A program made the position numbers and the translations under genes. 64,000 bases of DNA from Methanohalophilus sp. RSK. GTDB taxonomy: Archaea; Halobacteriota; Methanosarcinia; Methanosarcinales; Methanosarcinaceae. The notes below the pieces were generated by a model that ran no database searches, was not told where the DNA came from, and saw only the letters and a list, made by a program, of their open reading frames with translations. The DNA lies in assembly GCF_003722075.1 (NCBI RefSeq), contig NZ_RDSK01000009.1, positions 186,001 through 250,000 of the forward strand, in the 5' to 3' direction. Position 1 is the stretch's first letter. Each line of letters starts with the position of its first letter. Below, one piece after another: positions 9,255 to 18,146 of the stretch.

Positions 9255-9291
9255 AAAAAATCCCGATATAATTATAATGCGAGGGGCCATA

Positions 9292-9918
9292 ATGCCAGAA
9301 ACTAGTGATAAACAGATATTTCACGAATTTTATACGGAAAAGCGATGGAACAACTGGCTTCAAAAAGTTGGAGAAAGCAATTTCAAACTTGAAGAATCCG
9401 GGGATGCTCCCGAGAAAGATAGCGCTATTTTTGTGAATATGCAGGATGATGTAATCCTGGCATGCCTGAAGGTCATAGCTACCTGCCAGCGTGGAGAAAA
9501 TTCTGTAGAAGAAACTCTTGATATCCTCTCCAGCATCGAAGAAATCGTTCTGAAAAAAGTAGATTCCATATCCGAAGATACCGATATGATGATTGAATCC
9601 CTTCAGAATTCTTTGCTGGCAACATTCGTCTCCTTCGAATGTTACCTGAACGGGGACTTTGATCAGGAATCAAAAATATCCGACCTCATAAATGGTGCAA
9701 TCGAATCTGAACAGGATGAGGATTTCGAGGCTGCCCTGGGATATGTTGCAAGAATCGGTGCCCTTGTACTGGATGGTCAGGAACTTCCGGGCAAAGAAAT
9801 GGAAGATATGCCCTATGGCATTGTTGCCGAATGGATGGACGGAATTGATTCCATAGAAGCCGCAATGGTAGGTACTGACAGTTACAAGGAAGACGATGGA
9901 GAATACGAAGTTGTCTGA
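9292..9918 (+). CDS. DUF2150-like archaeal protein
   Basis: 208 aa from ATG 9292, chosen because GAGGGG sits just upstream; an ATG at 9277 would add five residues. The protein is acidic and mostly helical (EFYTEKRWNNWLQKV at the start, then repeated amphipathic helices such as DVILACLKVIATCQRGE). It closely resembles what I recall as DUF2150, a euryarchaeal family of unknown function. There is no signal peptide or membrane segment. It is third in line after egsA and UPF0179 (37 bases downstream) and is followed by about 170 bases before the F430 operon. Confidence 0.75.
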   Translation: MPETSDKQIFHEFYTEKRWNNWLQKVGESNFKLEESGDAPEKDSAIFVNMQDDVILACLKVIATCQRGENSVEETLDILSSIEEIVLKKVDSISEDTDMMIESLQNSLLATFVSFECYLNGDFDQESKISDLINGAIESEQDEDFEAALGYVARIGALVLDGQELPGKEMEDMPYGIVAEWMDGIDSIEAAMVGTDSYKEDDGEYEVV

Positions 9919-10024
9919 ACCTTACCCTTATTGATCCCCTCCACCCTTATTTTTTATTAAAGTTCACCCTGCAAGATCGATCCGAATTATTTTTATGTAA
10001 TTACTCATTCATAGGGAGTAACAC

Positions 10025-10054
10025 AAACACCCTACTAAAGTAAGACTGGTGTTT
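10025..10054 (+). promoter_or_regulatory. Inverted repeat upstream of the F430 operon
   Basis: AAACACC (10025-10031) and GGTGTTT (10048-10054) form a perfect 7-base inverted repeat separated by 16 bases, followed by a T-rich run and a TATA-like TGTATATTA, 39 bases before cfbA. It could be an operator (a nickel regulator would make sense) or an attenuator-like hairpin. The function is inferred from position. Confidence 0.45.
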
Positions 10055-10092
10055 TTACTTGTATATTACACTGACAAAAAGAGGTATTCCAC

Positions 10093-10488
10093 ATGAGTGA
10101 AAAAATCGGAATTCTAGCTATCGGACATGGAAGCAGACTACCCTACAACAAAGAAGTAGTTACAAACATCGCCAATACCATCGCAGAAAAACACCCTGAA
10201 TATGTAATCCGTACAGGTTTCATGGAAAACTGTGGCCCCTCCGTGCAAGAAGCCATGAAAGAATTCGAGGGAACCGGCGTCACCAGGATTGCAGCAGTAC
10301 CGGTATTTCTGGCATCCGGCGTACACATCACCGAAGATATTCCCGAGATTCTCAAACTCGATCCGCAAACAAACGAAGGAAAATTTGAGGTCGATGGCAA
10401 TGAAGTTCCCGTTGTTTACGGAAAACCTCTCGGTAACCATGAAATGCTTGCAGACCTTGTCTTTGAAAGGGCAAAGGAAGTTATCTGA
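10093..10488 (+). CDS. cfbA: Sirohydrochlorin nickelochelatase CfbA
   Basis: 131 aa, the short CbiX-type single-domain chelatase. In methanogens CfbA inserts Ni(II) into sirohydrochlorin, the first committed step of coenzyme F430 synthesis (it also accepts cobalt). The two metal-binding histidines are visible: H12 in AIGHGSR and H78 in [11 protein letters not shown]. The ATG follows AAAGAGGT. Placement as the first gene of cfbA-E-D-C-B, 18 bases before cfbE, settles nickel and F430 rather than cobalamin as its main role. Confidence 0.95.
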   Translation: MSEKIGILAIGHGSRLPYNKEVVTNIANTIAEKHPEYVIRTGFMENCGPSVQEAMKEFEGTGVTRIAAVPVFLASGVHITEDIPEILKLDPQTNEGKFEVDGNEVPVVYGKPLGNHEMLADLVFERAKEVI

Positions 10489-10506
10489 AATAATTACTGA
10501 GACCAC

Positions 10507-11841
10507 ATGACAGCAGGGCAGAGACATTTCATAGTGCTTGACCTGAATCACGGTGGCCTGTTGATAAGCAGTAAACTTGCAGGCCACGGATACAGAGTAA
10601 CCGCAGTGGATGTTTACGGCACACTCCCGAAAGAAAAATTCTCTGACCTGCCTGCTGAAGTAGATGTGGTTAGTAAGCCACCTCTGCCGGATAAAAACGC
10701 TATTATAATCACACCTGTTCATCTGGACCCCAACTATCCTGTTCTTGCAAAAGCCAGATCGCAGGGAAATACCATCTATTCTCACCATTACCTCACCGGT
10801 CAGCTCCTGCGTGAGGAAGGCATCTTCAGTCAAGCAAAAGTAATCGAGATCACCGGGGTTAAAGCCAAGACAAGTACTGCAACCCTTCTCGCCAGGATAC
10901 TTTCCTTTAAAGAAAAAGTCATACTACATACAACCCGGGGCATAGAATACCTATCAGAAAACCAACATATCATGCTCCATAAAGGTCTCAGTATAACTCC
11001 CGCAAGCATACTTGAAGTTGTTAATATTGTCAGAGAGCAGGAAATTGAGCCATCGGTTTATGTCCTGGAAGAATCCCTGGGCACAACTGGCACAGGAGAG
11101 ATGGGCACACTCACAACCCTCAGCCCTGACTACAGGATCGCTTCAGACAGCAAATGGGCAAGTGAAGCCAAATGGCAGATTATGCAACATCCTGTTGTGA
11201 TAATGAACCAGCAGGACGCCAGTCTCATAGAAAATAACACAAAGACTGAGATCATAACGTTTGCTAACGGCAATCAAAAAGCAGATCTTATCAGCAGAAT
11301 ATCCGGAGAAACTATCAGTATGACTTATGATGGGAATACCATCAACTACAAAATCCAATCAGGTTACAATCCTGAAGAATATGCAATTGCTTTTGCCGCC
11401 AGCGCATGTGCCGGCCTGCGGGCAGGAGCAGACCCGGAAGACATCCGGAGAACCTTTGAAGGATTTAGCGGTGTAAAGGGAAGAATGCGGCAGGTGGATT
11501 TTCAACAAAGAAGACTCATTGATAACTCCAGTTCCGGACTGGATATTGATTCAGCAAGATCGGCCATTGAAATGGGACTGAATAAATCTGCAAAGAACGT
11601 GCTGATTATCGGAGAACATGCCGCACAGGTATGCGAAGGCTTTCCTCCGGAAAACATCCAAATATTGCTTTCAGAATACAAACAGTTCCTTGACCATGTG
11701 ATCCTGATAGGCAAACGCATGGAAAACTTAAGTTCACAGAATACCATTCACAGGAAAAACCTGCAGGAAGGCCTGGAATGTGCCGTTTCGTTAACCGACA
11801 GCGGCGACACCATTATATCCTGCGTTAAATGTTTCAGGTAA
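10507..11841 (+). CDS. cfbE: Coenzyme F430 synthetase (Mur ligase homologue)
   Basis: 444 aa, related to MurC/D/E/F amino-acid ligases. CfbE uses ATP to activate the g-propionate side chain of 15,17(3)-seco-F430-17(3)-acid and closes the last carbocyclic ring to give F430. The Mur-type nucleotide loop is visible as GVKAKTSTAT near residues 117-126, and a C-terminal domain carries the FSGVKGRMR and DNSSSGLDIDSA segments that match Mur C-terminal motifs (GRME, DDYAH-like). It lies between cfbA and cfbD with short gaps (18 and 15 bases), consistent with one transcript. Confidence 0.93.
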   Translation: MTAGQRHFIVLDLNHGGLLISSKLAGHGYRVTAVDVYGTLPKEKFSDLPAEVDVVSKPPLPDKNAIIITPVHLDPNYPVLAKARSQGNTIYSHHYLTGQLLREEGIFSQAKVIEITGVKAKTSTATLLARILSFKEKVILHTTRGIEYLSENQHIMLHKGLSITPASILEVVNIVREQEIEPSVYVLEESLGTTGTGEMGTLTTLSPDYRIASDSKWASEAKWQIMQHPVVIMNQQDASLIENNTKTEIITFANGNQKADLISRISGETISMTYDGNTINYKIQSGYNPEEYAIAFAASACAGLRAGADPEDIRRTFEGFSGVKGRMRQVDFQQRRLIDNSSSGLDIDSARSAIEMGLNKSAKNVLIIGEHAAQVCEGFPPENIQILLSEYKQFLDHVILIGKRMENLSSQNTIHRKNLQEGLECAVSLTDSGDTIISCVKCFR

Positions 11842-11856
11842 AAAAGAGGAGAAAAA

Positions 11857-12966
11857 ATGCAGCAGAAGAACCTTTCTATAATGCATCCCCGCCCGAGTTC
11901 CATAGTCGCGGCGCTGTACACTTTGAGAGATCTTAACGTAGAAGTCGCAATCCTCCACGGGCCCCCGGGTTGTTCTTTCAAGCATGCAAGATTGCTGGAA
12001 GAGGACGGGATCCGGGTTGTGACCACTGCCCTGGATGAAAACGGTTTCGTGTTCGGAGGACATGACCGACTTGTGGATATGTTACAGAAAGTCGAAGAAA
12101 GGTTCAGCCCGAAACGCATCGGGGTCGTCGGGACATGTGTGAGCATGATAATCGGCGAGGAACTCCATGAAGCGGTCATGGAAGCAAATCTGGATGCCCC
12201 TGTGATCGAAGTAGAGGTCCATGCCGGCTATAATGATAACACCAAAGGAGTATTGTTTGCCCTGGAATCGGCCCTTGACGTTGGAATAATAGACAGGCAG
12301 GAATTTGAAAGACAGCAACATCTTCTCAATGAAGCCACAAATGTCGAAAAAAAATATGGAGCAGCAAGCAAAGACTATCTTGAACCATCCCGTGGTGATG
12401 TAAAATATACTGTGGCAAAAAGAGTCATAGAAATGCTCAAAGCAGGCAAGAAAGGGATATGCATCCTCAATGCCAAAAAAGAAACCGCCTACATGTTTGC
12501 TGATATAACGGTGGCCCTGCAGGAAGTTGCTGAAAAACTCGGTGTTGAGGACAATATAGTCAATTTCGCAAATCTGGATACCGAGCTTGGCCTACCCCGG
12601 GTACGCCAGCATGCAGAACATATTCTTGCAGATATGGATAATAACGTAAAAATAGATGAAATTATAGGCGGACTGGATGAATATCCCATTGCAGGCCAGC
12701 AGGTCAGGCAACTTATAGAATCAAAATACAGAGATTTCGATTTTGCCGTGATCGCCGGTGTACCCCATGCTATACCAATGGAAGCGCTTGAAGGCATGGA
12801 ACTTATATCAATCACAAATGGACCCAGACAGGTTCATCCCCTGAAAGATATGGGGCATAAACATGTGCTTGTGGAGATAGACCTCCATCCAAAAACACTG
12901 GGTGTGACAAATATCGTGGAATCCGAATTCGGAGCCACATTAAGGCAGCTTGCCCGGGAGGAGTAA
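11857..12966 (+). CDS. cfbD: Ni-sirohydrochlorin a,c-diamide reductive cyclase, NifD-like subunit
   Basis: 369 aa, a short NifD/BchN-like subunit. With the NifH-like CfbC it carries out the ATP-dependent six-electron reduction and gamma-lactam ring closure of Ni-sirohydrochlorin a,c-diamide. Candidate Fe-S ligands lie in the N-terminal [13 protein letters not shown] and the [13 protein letters not shown] segment. It is shorter than nitrogenase NifD, as expected of this class. RBS GAGGAG lies eight bases before ATG. The start of cfbC is two bases after its stop and the cfbC ribosome-binding site (GGGAGGAG) lies inside cfbD, so the two subunits are translationally coupled. Confidence 0.94.
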   Translation: MQQKNLSIMHPRPSSIVAALYTLRDLNVEVAILHGPPGCSFKHARLLEEDGIRVVTTALDENGFVFGGHDRLVDMLQKVEERFSPKRIGVVGTCVSMIIGEELHEAVMEANLDAPVIEVEVHAGYNDNTKGVLFALESALDVGIIDRQEFERQQHLLNEATNVEKKYGAASKDYLEPSRGDVKYTVAKRVIEMLKAGKKGICILNAKKETAYMFADITVALQEVAEKLGVEDNIVNFANLDTELGLPRVRQHAEHILADMDNNVKIDEIIGGLDEYPIAGQQVRQLIESKYRDFDFAVIAGVPHAIPMEALEGMELISITNGPRQVHPLKDMGHKHVLVEIDLHPKTLGVTNIVESEFGATLRQLAREE

Positions 12967-12967
12967 A

Positions 12968-13765
12968 ATGAATCCTCAAAAAAGAATCGCTATCTACGGT
13001 AAAGGCGGCATCGGGAAATCAAGTACTGCATCCAATGTAGCCGCCGCCTGTGCTGATGAGGGCTATAATGTCATGATTATCGGCTGTGATCCCAAAAGTG
13101 ATTCATCCATAACCCTGCTGGGAGGAAAACGTATCCCCACCATCCTGGATATACTCAGGGACGGCATGGAAATTGAAGAAGAGGATGAAGTGGTCTTTGA
13201 GGGGTACAAGGCAGTGAAATGTGTAGAGGTAGGTGGACCTGAACCGGGTATAGGTTGTGCCGGCAGGGGAATCATTGTTGCCATCCAGAAACTCAAAAAG
13301 ATATCCCAATCCATGAAAGAAATGGACCTTATCATTTACGATGTGCCCGGTGATATCGTCTGTGGCGGATTTGTGGCTCCGATCAGGAAAGGACTGGTCA
13401 ATGAGGCCTATGTCCTTACATCAGGGGAATACATGCCCCTGTATGCAGCCAACAACATTTGCAAGGGACTGTCCCGTATAAATACGAAGCTTAGCGGCGT
13501 AATCTGCAACTCACGCAGTGTCAGCCGGGAAGAGGAGATAGTAAACAAATTTGCAAATGAGATTGGAAGTGAGCTGGTGGCCTTTATACCAAAGGAGCAG
13601 ATCGTTCAGGACTGCGAAAGGGATGGCTATTCAGTGCTTGAAAAGGCGGGAGATACAGATATTGCCGAAGTGTATCGCACCCTTGCAAGAAATATAATGG
13701 CCAGTGATTGTGCGGTCGACCCCCGGGCACTGGCAGATGAGAGGCTCAGGGAACTTACCCGGTAA
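12968..13765 (+). CDS. cfbC: Ni-sirohydrochlorin a,c-diamide reductive cyclase, NifH-like reductase
   Basis: 265 aa from ATG 12968, selected over an ATG six codons upstream because GGGAGGAG directly precedes it. CfbC is the homodimeric ATP-driven electron donor to CfbD. The deviant Walker A motif GKGGIGKS is at about residues 11-18; the two cysteines that hold the bridging 4Fe-4S cluster are in GIGCAGRGI and GDIVCGGF; the switch region DVPGD is intact. Without the neighbours it could be mistaken for nitrogenase iron protein or a BchL/ChlL subunit; the cfb context resolves this. Confidence 0.95.
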   Translation: MNPQKRIAIYGKGGIGKSSTASNVAAACADEGYNVMIIGCDPKSDSSITLLGGKRIPTILDILRDGMEIEEEDEVVFEGYKAVKCVEVGGPEPGIGCAGRGIIVAIQKLKKISQSMKEMDLIIYDVPGDIVCGGFVAPIRKGLVNEAYVLTSGEYMPLYAANNICKGLSRINTKLSGVICNSRSVSREEEIVNKFANEIGSELVAFIPKEQIVQDCERDGYSVLEKAGDTDIAEVYRTLARNIMASDCAVDPRALADERLRELTR

Positions 13766-13773
13766 GGAATTGT

Positions 13774-15219
13774 ATGCCCGACCAAAATCTTATGGAGATG
13801 CCGCGTCTGCTGATATCCGCAGATCGTTCCTCTTCCGGTAAAACGACAATCGTTGTCGGAATGCTGGCAGCCCTTACTGCAAAGGGATACAGGGTACAAC
13901 CTTTCAAGGTAGGCCTGGACTACATAGATCCGAGTTATCATTCTGAAATCACAGGCCGCAATGCCCGCAATATAGACGGCTACCTCATGGATGAGGAAGG
14001 AATTCGTGATGTATTCACCCATGGATGTGAAACTGACGAAAAAGCTGATATTGCCATCATCGAAGGCGTAAGAGGCCTCTATGAAGGCTTTGATAGTTTC
14101 ACCGACATCGGCAGTACTGCCCAGATAGCAAAAATACTCAAATGTCCGGTCGTGCTTGTAATCAATGCCCGCAGCATCACACGTTCAGCCGCAGCCCTTG
14201 TGAAAGGTTACACCTCTTTTGATGAAAGTATAAACATTGCAGGGGTCATCCTGAATAATATAGGAAACCCCCGCCATGCAAAAAAGGCCAGTGAAGCCAT
14301 TGAACACTACACCGGGATTCCCGTACTTGGAACCATTCGCAGGGATAATGCAATGCAGATATCCATGCGTCATCTGGGACTGATCCCGGCCCTTGAAGGA
14401 CGCAGCCGTATCAGTGACCTGGACCAGCGAATCGGGACTATCCGGGACAGGGTGGACGAGGGAGTGGATATTGCAGAGATACTTAAAATTGCAAACTCTG
14501 CAGAACCTGTCGAAAAACCTCCAAAAACCATGTTCACATCCCGTGACATAAAAGGAAAGAGGCCTAAAATCGGTGTGGCACTGGATGAGGCTTTCAATTT
14601 TTATTATCATGATAACATCGAATTGCTCCAGCTGGCAGGTGCAGATCTGGAATATTTCAGCCCGGTCCATGATGGTAAGTTACCCGATGTTGATGGATTG
14701 TATATCGGCGGAGGATATCCCGAACTTTTTGCCTCCCAACTTCAGGACAATGAATCCCTGCGCCGGGAGATGCGGGAAGCATCCAGATCAGGAATGCCCA
14801 TCTATGCAGAATGCGGCGGGCTTATGTACCTGACAGAGAAACTCACCACCGGCGTAAAAGGGAAAGGCACATACCATATGGCAGAAATGCCCGAAGCCAC
14901 CACCGAAATGGTGGGAGCATTACCCGGCCACACCCTTATGGGACATACCCGTGTGGTTAGTTACAATAACGGCCAAATTGTAAAGGATGCGATCATTGGC
15001 AAAAAGGGAAATACATTCAGGGGTCATGAATTCCATCACTCCGAGATAAGGGACATCCCGGATAACACGGATTTTGCCATTAAACTTTCCCGGGGAATCG
15101 GAATCAAAGGTGAATGGGACGGGATGACAGTAGAAAATACACTGGGGTCTTATGCACACCTGGAAGGTGTCTCCTATCGTGGATTTGCGAGGTCCTTTGT
15201 GGATACTATACTGGAGTGA
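13774..15219 (+). CDS. cfbB: Ni-sirohydrochlorin a,c-diamide synthase (CbiA homologue)
   Basis: 481 aa. CfbB amidates the a- and c-acetate groups of Ni-sirohydrochlorin using glutamine and ATP, the second step of F430 synthesis. The N-terminal dethiobiotin-synthetase-like ATPase domain has SSGKTTIVVGM near residue 25 and EGVRGLYEG; the C-terminal class I glutaminase domain has GGGYPELFA and the nucleophile motif YAECGGLMYL. It is the last cfb gene, eight bases after cfbC. The same family includes cobyrinate a,c-diamide synthase CbiA, and dual use in cobamide synthesis cannot be excluded from sequence. Confidence 0.93.
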   Translation: MPDQNLMEMPRLLISADRSSSGKTTIVVGMLAALTAKGYRVQPFKVGLDYIDPSYHSEITGRNARNIDGYLMDEEGIRDVFTHGCETDEKADIAIIEGVRGLYEGFDSFTDIGSTAQIAKILKCPVVLVINARSITRSAAALVKGYTSFDESINIAGVILNNIGNPRHAKKASEAIEHYTGIPVLGTIRRDNAMQISMRHLGLIPALEGRSRISDLDQRIGTIRDRVDEGVDIAEILKIANSAEPVEKPPKTMFTSRDIKGKRPKIGVALDEAFNFYYHDNIELLQLAGADLEYFSPVHDGKLPDVDGLYIGGGYPELFASQLQDNESLRREMREASRSGMPIYAECGGLMYLTEKLTTGVKGKGTYHMAEMPEATTEMVGALPGHTLMGHTRVVSYNNGQIVKDAIIGKKGNTFRGHEFHHSEIRDIPDNTDFAIKLSRGIGIKGEWDGMTVENTLGSYAHLEGVSYRGFARSFVDTILE

Positions 15220-15250
15220 AACCAACTTATAAATAAAAGCAAATCTCATT

Positions 15251-16339
15251 GTGCCATCGCTATTTACTGTTTACCGGGTGCTCGGCTTGATAGGAAAACT
15301 GAAAGAAGACAGGGTTGTTGCCGGTAAAGAGGCAATTGAAGAGATATATGAAACAAGTTATTACGGCAGACCCAAAAAAGGCAATCTAATACTCACCCTG
15401 GTTGAAGCAGCACACCTGCTTTACCGTGAGAAACTCGAAATCGAAAGAGAAGGCGTATCCCTTGGATTTGAAGAATATTTCAAGAGTGCATCCCTGTTAA
15501 ACCCCAATTTTGAACTCAAATATATTGTGTATAAGGACCTTCGAGAACGTGGTTTTTATGTTCAGCCGGGAGTTGCGGATTTCAGGGTATATCCACGGGG
15601 TGGCAAGCCCGGAAAATCCTCATCCAGGAGTTATGTGTATGTCCATTCGGAAAGAGTTGCCCTTCCCCTGTCCGTTCTTTTGAAAAATCTGGAATCAGCC
15701 GGTAACGTGCGCAAACAGCTCATAATTGCAGTTGTGGACGAGGAAAGCGACATTACCTATTATGAAGTGCAGGAATCAGACCCTGCAGGTAATATGGAAC
15801 AGCTGTATCCTTCACTGCATACTCCTGCAACAATGCTTGAGGATCGTGTCATTGTCTGGGACGGTGAAGCTTCAGGTAAACTGTACGAAAATGGTTTTTA
15901 TGGAAAACCCCTGGACCAGAAACGTCTGCAATTGTCCCTTGTAGAAGGCGCTTTCCTGCTAAAGAATAACATAATTGAAGTAACCACACGAAAGGATGAC
16001 AATAAACTCAATTTTGATGAGTTCTGCGAAAGAGCCGCGCATATCGAACCTCTTTTCCAGAGGAAATACAGGGTATACGAAGACCTCAGGATCCGCAAAC
16101 TTGTACCTAAAACCGGATTCAAGTTCGGTACACATTTCAGGGTCTACAGCGAAGTAAAATCCGCATCAAAGATTCCCCACTCCGAATACCTGACCCACTC
16201 GATCGGGACGCAGCATGAATTTTCCCTGCCGGTTATGTCAAGGGCAATCAGGCTGGCCAACAGTGTACGTAAAAAAATGCTCTTTGCAATAGAAGACGAT
16301 GAAATACGTCATATCGATATTACACGTGTGAAAATGTAA
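15251..16339 (+). CDS. endA: tRNA-splicing endonuclease (alpha2 type)
   Basis: 362 aa beginning with GTG 15251. It cuts pre-tRNAs at bulge-helix-bulge motifs to release introns. The length shows the fused two-repeat form that works as a homodimer. The N-terminal repeat (about residues 1-180; YIVYKDLRERGFYVQPG) is degenerate, whereas the C-terminal repeat keeps the catalytic set: YRVYEDLRIRK, KTGFKFGTHFRVYSE with the histidine, IPHSEYLTH near residue 310, and a terminal VRKK lysine. It is 31 bases after cfbB, so it may ride on the F430 transcript without a functional connection. Confidence 0.94.
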   Translation: MPSLFTVYRVLGLIGKLKEDRVVAGKEAIEEIYETSYYGRPKKGNLILTLVEAAHLLYREKLEIEREGVSLGFEEYFKSASLLNPNFELKYIVYKDLRERGFYVQPGVADFRVYPRGGKPGKSSSRSYVYVHSERVALPLSVLLKNLESAGNVRKQLIIAVVDEESDITYYEVQESDPAGNMEQLYPSLHTPATMLEDRVIVWDGEASGKLYENGFYGKPLDQKRLQLSLVEGAFLLKNNIIEVTTRKDDNKLNFDEFCERAAHIEPLFQRKYRVYEDLRIRKLVPKTGFKFGTHFRVYSEVKSASKIPHSEYLTHSIGTQHEFSLPVMSRAIRLANSVRKKMLFAIEDDEIRHIDITRVKM

Positions 16340-16415
16340 AGATCCAAAACACAAGCAAGAACAAAAGGCCAGTATATTTCAAATCCCGGGAATCAGCCTC
16401 AAGAGGAGGTATAAG

Positions 16416-17429
16416 ATGAAAAATGAAAAGGATGCAAAAATAGCAATCGCCCTGCTTTTCATAGTAATACTTGCAATTGCAATAACCTATGCCCTGTATC
16501 CCTATATTGAAGCTTTTTTTGCTGCCCTGATTATTTATGTAATAATGAAACCCGCGCATGATTTACTGACAAAAAGGCTGAAAATCAACAAACGGCTTGC
16601 CTCCGTTGTATTGATCGTGCTATCTATTGTAATTATAATAATTCCCTTGTACTACCTCATAATCCTTCTATCCCAGCAGGTAGGCCTGGTGCTGGATCTC
16701 GTAACATCAAATATGGATATTGTCTACGGGGATTTGCAAAAAATAAATGAACTGGCTCCGGCTCTGGATCTGGAACAGAAAGCCTCGGATATCGTCACAA
16801 CAATAGGGGGATTCGTAAGCCAGCTTGTGCTGGGAACCATTCAGAACCTAGGAAACCAGCTTATCGGCCTGATTATAATGGTTTTCCTGTTGTACTATCT
16901 ATTTACTACGGATGATGAGACACTTAAAGACGTGACTTCCAATATAATCCCTTTCAGTGACAGCAACAAGGACAAATTGATGAGGGAAATGAAGAATATC
17001 ATCCATTCCACAATAATAGCCACTTTCTTCATAGCAGCCGTGCAGGGCGGATTACTTGCGTTGACCTTTTATCTGCTTGGCATCCAGGGAGCAGTACTAT
17101 GGGGATTCGTCACACTGATTCTTTCAATAATGCCTGTTGTAGGAGCTCCTCTTGTATGGATCCCGGCAATCATTTTCAAAGTTATAGAAGGAGATTTCTT
17201 TGCTGCAGGGGTCATTTTCATAGCAGGAATGGTAATCAGCAACATAGATAATTTCCTGCGTCCGTATATTCAGGAGAAGGTAGGTGCAATCCATCCCTTT
17301 GTTTCCCTGCTGGGAATTTTCATAGGAATATACCTATTCGGGTTGGTAGGTATCGTAGTTGGGCCACTGGTCCTTTCTTCCTTCCTGCTGATGTTAAGAA
17401 TGTTCCATGAAGATTACATCAAAACCTGA
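16416..17429 (+). CDS. AI-2E family permease
   Basis: 337 aa with about seven to eight transmembrane helices. The order of hydrophobic segments and the conserved motifs of the AI-2E/PerM/UPF0118 family are clear: the N-terminal double helix followed by MKPAHDLLTKRL, a long extracytoplasmic linker, and the C-terminal half with GALWGFV-like (QGAVLWGFVTLILSIMPVVG) and DNFLRPYI followed by HPFVSLLGIFIG. The named family includes putative exporters and Na+/H+ antiporter-like members, so in a salt-adapted methanogen an ion role is as likely as export of a signal; the substrate is unknown. RBS GAGGAGGT precedes ATG. Confidence 0.9.
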   Translation: MKNEKDAKIAIALLFIVILAIAITYALYPYIEAFFAALIIYVIMKPAHDLLTKRLKINKRLASVVLIVLSIVIIIIPLYYLIILLSQQVGLVLDLVTSNMDIVYGDLQKINELAPALDLEQKASDIVTTIGGFVSQLVLGTIQNLGNQLIGLIIMVFLLYYLFTTDDETLKDVTSNIIPFSDSNKDKLMREMKNIIHSTIIATFFIAAVQGGLLALTFYLLGIQGAVLWGFVTLILSIMPVVGAPLVWIPAIIFKVIEGDFFAAGVIFIAGMVISNIDNFLRPYIQEKVGAIHPFVSLLGIFIGIYLFGLVGIVVGPLVLSSFLLMLRMFHEDYIKT

Positions 17430-17436
17430 TATGCAG

Positions 17437-18090
17437 TTAATAGATTTTTTTCCTGATACCCCTGAACATCTGCCCTACCACATATTTCTGAGGTGTCAGC
17501 TTACCCCCCGGTTTTACACGGCCTGCTTTTATCGCAGAGAGGACAGAATCCATCGATCCATCCACAACATCGATGTCTGTATAGGACCTGCCAACCATAC
17601 ATGGTTCATGGGCATCACTGCCTCCTACTTGCGGCAATCCCAGCTTATCGGCAACTATCTTTGCCCTGGTATTGGCATAAGGAGTTAGACAACGGGAATT
17701 GAAAACTTCAACCGCATCCACATCCAGACCTTCCAGGTACCCGATCCCGTGAGAGGTTTTTTTGTAGGGATGAGGAATAATTACAAGGCCACCACGATCG
17801 TGTGCATATTCGATTGTGGAAAGGACACTCATTGACGCAGGCACACTTTCCGATGCACCCAACACTAGCACATGACCTTCAGTAGAACTTACTTCCTGCC
17901 CCGGAATTACCAGTATGTCCGAAGCAATTTCTAAAGCTCGTCTGGCACAGGCAAAACCACCTTCAACACTGTCATGATCACATATTGCAACCCCATCCAG
18001 CCCGTTTCTTTTAGCCCATTCCAGGATTGAATCAAATTGAGAATCACTATCTTTTGAAAAACAGGAGTGCACATGCAGATCAATCAACAT
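17437..18090 (-). CDS. PHP-domain metal-dependent phosphoesterase
   Basis: 217 aa from ATG 18090, which places the PHP motif right at the N-terminus (MLIDLHVHSCFSKDS); an ATG six codons upstream is possible. Further metal-binding motifs are ICDHDSVEG near residue 37, IPHPYKKTSHG and the C-terminal GSDAHEP. The family (TrpH-like/YciV) hydrolyses phosphate esters such as oligoribonucleotide 5' ends or 3',5'-bisphosphates; the substrate here is unknown. Its stop lies seven bases from the convergent permease stop at 17429. Confidence 0.88.
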   Translation of the reverse strand: MLIDLHVHSCFSKDSDSQFDSILEWAKRNGLDGVAICDHDSVEGGFACARRALEIASDILVIPGQEVSSTEGHVLVLGASESVPASMSVLSTIEYAHDRGGLVIIPHPYKKTSHGIGYLEGLDVDAVEVFNSRCLTPYANTRAKIVADKLGLPQVGGSDAHEPCMVGRSYTDIDVVDGSMDSVLSAIKAGRVKPGGKLTPQKYVVGQMFRGIRKKIY

Positions 18091-18146
18091 ATAATAAAGG
18101 CTATGCAATCTGAATTTATAAATCTTTGGAGGTGGTTTTGGCTGTA

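Noticed and set aside
8998..9291. Long N-terminal extension of the DUF2150-like protein
   Set aside because: It is the shifted frame of the UPF0179 gene; GAGGGG and ATG at 9292 mark the true start.
12968..13765. cfbC as a nitrogenase iron protein (nifH)
   Set aside because: Surrounded by cfbA, E, D and B; no nifD, K, E or N genes of nitrogenase type.
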